From Coemansia sp. RSA 1804 (Eukaryota > Kickxellomycota > Kickxellomycetes > Kickxellales > Kickxellaceae), in assembly GCA_027578815.1 (NCBI GenBank), contig JANBTH010000298.1, forward strand, positions 1 to 21,675: a stretch of DNA of 21,675 nt. Reading direction: 5' to 3'. The translations under genes and the position numbers were made by a program. Of the stretch, positions 18,416 through 21,675 are shown piece by piece. The notes below the pieces were generated by a model that saw only the letters and a program-made list of their open reading frames with translations, was not told where the DNA came from and ran no database searches. Numbering within the stretch: the first letter of the stretch is position 1; each line of letters opens with the position of its first letter.

Positions 18416-19561
18416 ATGTCCGACGACGAATTCCAACCACTCACTCCATCTCTCCAAAATGTAATTGACCAGAAATCCCTGCAGTGGGTGTTTGTTGGAG
18501 GCAAAGGTGGAGTAGGTAAAACAACAACTAGGTAAGTCTGCTTACTTTTTTCATTACGGATTGCAAATAGCTACGGATTGCTGTTTGTAAACTTGCCACT
18601 ACCAACACAGGTATAGAGCTTATACCCGCTGTGCTAATAGTTGATGTCAGTGTATGGTACCAATGTTTGCTCTGCTTGCATGCATATACGCACATGTAGC
18701 TCCTCACTTGCAGTGCAGATGGCAGCTGCGCGCGAGAGCGTGTTATTGATCTCGACAGACCCGGCACACAACCTTTCCGACGCCTTTGGACAAAAGTTTA
18801 GCAAGAATCCGACGCTTGTAAACGGGTTTAATAACCTCTACTGTATGGAGATTGATCCAACCAGCAGCATCCAAGAGATGATCGAGAGTGCGGACAATAG
18901 TGCTATGAACTCGATAATGCAGGATCTCGCTTTTGCTATTCCTGGCGTAGACGAGGCGATGGGATTTGCAGAAGTTATGAAGCTTGTAAAGTCAATGGAA
19001 TACTCGGTGATTATCTTTGACACCGCACCAACAGGCCATACGCTGCGCTTCCTGTCGTTCCCAACAGTTCTGGAGAAGGCTCTGGCCAAAGTATCGCAGC
19101 TTTCAGGACGATTTGGTCCAATGATGCAGCAGATGTCAGGTATGATGGGGATGAACGCAAACCATGAGGATATGTTTGCCAAGCTGGAGAGTATGCGCAC
19201 AGTGATCAACGAAGTCAACCAACAGTTTCAAGACCCCGAAAAAACCACATTTGTTTGCGTCTGTATTTCAGAGTTCCTGTCTCTATACGAGACTGAGCGC
19301 CTCGTGCAAGAGCTCACTGCAGGGAATATCGACACTCACAACATTGTCGTAAACCAGCTACTGTTTCCGCCCAAAGGGTCGAATTGTGACCAATGCAACG
19401 TTCGACACAAAATGCAGCAAAAATATCTGGAACAAATTTTCGATCTGTATGAGGACTTCCACATTACTCTTTTGCCACTTTTAACGCACGAGGTTCGGGG
19501 TGTCGAAAAACTCAAGGAATTTTCTCGGCTGCTAATTGACCCGTTCCAGCCTCCCAAGTAG
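18416..19561 (+). CDS. GET3: Get3/ASNA1 ATPase of the tail-anchored protein insertion pathway, two exons
   Basis: Homodimeric cytosolic ATPase that captures tail-anchored proteins and delivers them to Get1/Get2 at the ER. Exon 1 (18416-18531) starts MSDDEFQPLTPSLQ and ends in the deviant Walker A loop GGKGGVGKTTT (28-38, signature Lys30). A 168-nt intron (18532-18699, donor GTAAGT, acceptor ATGTAG, phase 2) follows. Exon 2 (18700-19561) resumes SSLAVQMAAARESVLLI, then STDPAHNLSDAF (switch I region), DTAPTGHTLRFLSFP (switch II region), a Met-rich helical stretch (GPMMQQMSGMMGMN) for client binding, and the zinc-binding CxxC pair (C268, C271). The spliced product is 325 aa, slightly shorter than yeast Get3 (354). 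The junction falls exactly where the family sequence demands. Confidence 0.95.
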
Positions 19562-19722
19562 ATGGCCGTAAGTTTATATGATGCATTGATACAGCTCATT
19601 CATATTTATGTGTACGGGCTGAGCTTTTCAGTTTGTTTAATTGAAACCCAACAGCTGAGCTGGACTTTTAAATATGGTAGCAGTACTAGCGGATATTCTT
19701 TAATATTTATTTGCTCAGCATT

Positions 19723-19908
19723 CTAAATAAAAGGATAATTTATACGATGTGAGGCAACGCAACTGCCGATGCTGACTCTAGTGGAAATTTTCTCGATAAT
19801 AAAGGAGAGCATAAAAGCACCTGAATCTGCCACAAATATCATGCTAAACGCTAGGATGTTCTGGGTAATTGAATCGCGGCGTATCCGTACCCAAGCTGTA
19901 ATAACCAT
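19723..19908 (-). pseudogene. Possible relic of a membrane-protein gene
   Basis: A 61-codon ATG-started frame with a hydrophobic centre (NILAFSMIFVADSGAFMLSF). Directly upstream, across a single TGA (19909-19911), the same frame continues with another hydrophobic piece (GSMPLLSGAILASN). Further upstream, other frames of the same strand also give protein-like pieces interrupted by stops. This could be a decayed transporter-like gene, a spliced gene or chance. No family was recognised. Confidence 0.15.
19726..19731 (+). terminator. Poly(A) signal of GET3
   Basis: AATAAA lies 165 nt downstream of the GET3 stop and is the only clear one on + before the next gene. Confidence 0.45.
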
Positions 19909-20731
19909 TCAATTGGAAGCCAATATTGCGCCAGAAAGTAGAGGCATAGAGCCGGGGCCTTGTTCTATCTGCTCATGTAGCCTTGTCGCTTGAGTTGCTA
20001 GGATCCACAGGCAGTTCTAAACCTGCACCAGAATAAGAACATGAGACGATTGCCCACATAGCAAACTGCATTCTGCTACTGAATCAACCGTATATCAAGA
20101 TTACCAGCAACCTGATTGTCTTTGTCTATGAGGTAATCCTAAAACGGTACCTGTTTATCAAAGAAGCAGCTATCTGATAAAAAAAAGTATGGTCTTCCTC
20201 TAGATTCTGTGTTCTACGTATCTCTTGAGAAATCCCGACTTTCTAACCGAGTTTCATGAATCCTTTTTGTGCCAGGCCCAGAAGGACATTTGAGCTTTCA
20301 CGTAAACCAAAAAAACATCCATCCCCCTTCCCTTTGTTCATTTTCAGCCAGATGCCCTGGACTCCCTAAAACCTTGTCAGAGAGACCCGCCCATGGGAAC
20401 CGCTTTTTGGTTCAGACAGCGCAGCTCGAGATAATCGGAGGGCGTGGAGCCTCTGGGACATCATAGCCATTGGGCGGACCTGCAGAGTACAAGGCACGTG
20501 GCTTTTTTGTTTGGCATTCTCAGGCCTGGCAGCATATGAAACAAGCGCATTGGCCAGAGAATGGAATATAAGCTTGGGCTGCGCCATGACGTAGTGGGCT
20601 AGCGCCATTCGTCGGACGTTTGACCTATCAGATGAGGCGATTTGTACCGGGTGGAATTGTGACTTGTCCTGATAACCACCGCTTCCCTGCTTTTCTAATA
20701 AGGGGCTGGGCCTGATGCTTACAACATTCTA

Positions 20732-20787
20732 GCTGGCACTTTTTTTTACCTGCTGTCTTTCATTTGACTGTTTTTTTACCTGCCAGC
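20732..20787. repeat. Nested inverted and direct repeats before a TATA box
   Basis: GCTGGCA (20732-20738) and TGCCAGC (20781-20787) are perfect inverted repeats. Between and overlapping them, TTTTTTTACCTGC occurs twice (20741-20753 and 20771-20783), exactly 30 bp apart. The block ends three bases before TATAAA (20790-20795), suggesting a promoter-proximal regulatory site for the right-edge gene. Confidence 0.5.
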
Positions 20788-20789
20788 AA

Positions 20790-20795
20790 TATAAA
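20790..20795 (+). promoter_or_regulatory. TATA box of the right-edge gene
   Basis: TATAAA lies about 410 nt before the ATG at 21206 and is followed by a C/T-rich leader (about 20815-21060). Distance to the ATG implies a long 5' leader or a leader intron. Confidence 0.35.
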
Positions 20796-21205
20796 GTGAG
20801 AAAGTCAGCAAAAACCTCTAACCTTCTTCTCTTTGCTAGAGGTCTTTCCACTTTTTTACTTTACGAACTTCCAAGGATATACTGAAAAATAGGCTTCATG
20901 TTATCTGCAATGCGACAACCGGCCTAACTCCCCCACTATCCTCCATACTTGCACCTTTTAACACTCCACACACTCGCTCTGTTTTCAATAGCATACTCCC
21001 GACACTTCAAATTAAACTGCTTGTGCGAGTCGTAGTGTCTGTCTCACTTCTTTGCTAGATCCGACATCACATATTCTCATCAGTAGAGAGGAGCAACGCA
21101 TATTGTACTTGCCACTTGTTTATATCCATCATCCTTTGCTTTATGCCAAGTTCCCACCTTCGTGTATACCCTATCTTTTCTGTATTCTTTTGCCAGAGAT
21201 TCAGT

Positions 21206-21675
21206 ATGCTATGCAAGGCAGGGGTTGTCCGGAGTAGTCTTGGCTGCCATTCTCCCACAAGCGGCGTTTTGCAGTGGTCAGGAGGAAGCGTGCACGGTGC
21301 AGCAGCGTCGTTTACTCTTCGCACTTTGTGCACCGAAAAGACAGACTCAGCAAAGGCGGTGGCGGAGAATGCTAATCACAAGAAACAGCCTGCTGTAAGT
21401 GCAGCAAGCGCGTCATCTGCCATCGTCACGAAGAGTGCAGTCAAGAAGCGCCGTTTTGTTACGTCTGCACGCATTCTACCTGACGGCTTTGTCAGGCCAG
21501 CCCTCTATGACGAAGACACTCCAATCCCACGCTGCGAGTCGTACCCGCCCACGACTCACTTTATGGAGGTCTTTCCCTGGCTGTTGAGTGCCCAACGTCA
21601 GCGCACACCAATGGATGACCTGGATGGGACCACGGACATTGGCACAAATGCGCCGTGTCTTGCGTCGGCAGCCAT
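21206..21675 (+). CDS. Hypothetical protein, 5' part only (runs off the window)
   Basis: An open frame from the ATG at 21206 to the window end, 156 codons with no stop. The N-terminus (MLCKAGVVRSSLGCHSPTSG) has basic, Ser and small hydrophobic residues and no acidic residue until about position 45, with a possible cleavage context RTLCTE; this looks like a mitochondrial presequence, though an A/S-rich disordered region is also possible. The segment after residue 78 (KKRRFVTSARILPDGFVRP, then ALYDEDTPIPRCESYPPTTH and FMEVFPWLL) is less low-complexity and looks like genuine folded or conserved protein. I do not recognise the family. Confidence 0.6.
   Translation, partial: MLCKAGVVRSSLGCHSPTSGVLQWSGGSVHGAAASFTLRTLCTEKTDSAKAVAENANHKKQPAVSAASASSAIVTKSAVKKRRFVTSARILPDGFVRPALYDEDTPIPRCESYPPTTHFMEVFPWLLSAQRQRTPMDDLDGTTDIGTNAPCLASAA

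Larger units (their letters stand above)
19562..21205 (+). other. Intergenic region between GET3 and the right-edge gene
   Basis: A 1.64-kb spacer. The left part has the GET3 3' end and a minus-strand membrane-like fragment (19723-19908). The centre (about 20380-20600) is more GC-rich and carries promoter-like elements: inverted CCAAT boxes at 20469 and 20549 and a CACGTG E-box at 20495-20500. The right part has repeats (20732-20787), a TATA box and C/T-rich leader. No confident gene was found. Confidence 0.45.

Overview
This window looks like nuclear DNA of a fungus. The genes are compact and mostly single-exon, with occasional short GT-AG introns and AATAAA poly(A) signals just after stop codons. 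Its proteins include an Ecm33-type GPI-anchored wall protein, a Kelch/single-pass membrane protein of the fungal kind, Tom40, cytosolic TyrRS, mitochondrial bS6m and Get3. The style fits an early-diverging lineage (possibly Kickxellomycotina), but that placement is inference and no marker here proves it.

Layout. Left part, all on +: an ELO-family fatty acid elongase (322-1188); a two-exon gene for mitochondrial ribosomal protein bS6m/Mrp17 (1419-1925); Tom40 (2714-3766); a 1.3 kb pyrimidine-rich spacer with a probable leader intron; an Ecm33-like secreted GPI protein (5087-6274); cytosolic TyrRS (6733-7908); a spacer with a 7-bp tandem repeat; and a long Kelch-repeat type I membrane protein (about 9094-12195). 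Convergent to that, on -, are two HMG-box reading frames: an NHP6/HMGB-type box (12334-13185) and a long Q/P/H/S/T-rich protein with a sequence-specific-type box (13341-about 15431). The 155-bp gap between them reads well as an intron, so they may be one gene with two different HMG boxes. A 2.8 kb AT-rich divergent spacer (15594-18415) separates them from GET3 on + (18416-19561, two exons). After a 1.6 kb spacer a further + gene begins at 21206 and runs off the window.

How they fit together. Most genes are housekeeping and are linked only by location: lipid elongation at the ER, mitochondrial translation and import, tRNA charging, wall building and tail-anchored protein targeting. There is no metabolic cluster, transposon, CRISPR array or clear tRNA/rRNA gene. 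The most interesting region is the HMG locus. It has the possible two-box fusion and, in its own upstream spacer, several AACAAT/ATTGTT-core motifs of the kind bound by sequence-specific HMG proteins, including a perfect 16-bp palindrome. This suggests autoregulation, which is a hypothesis only.
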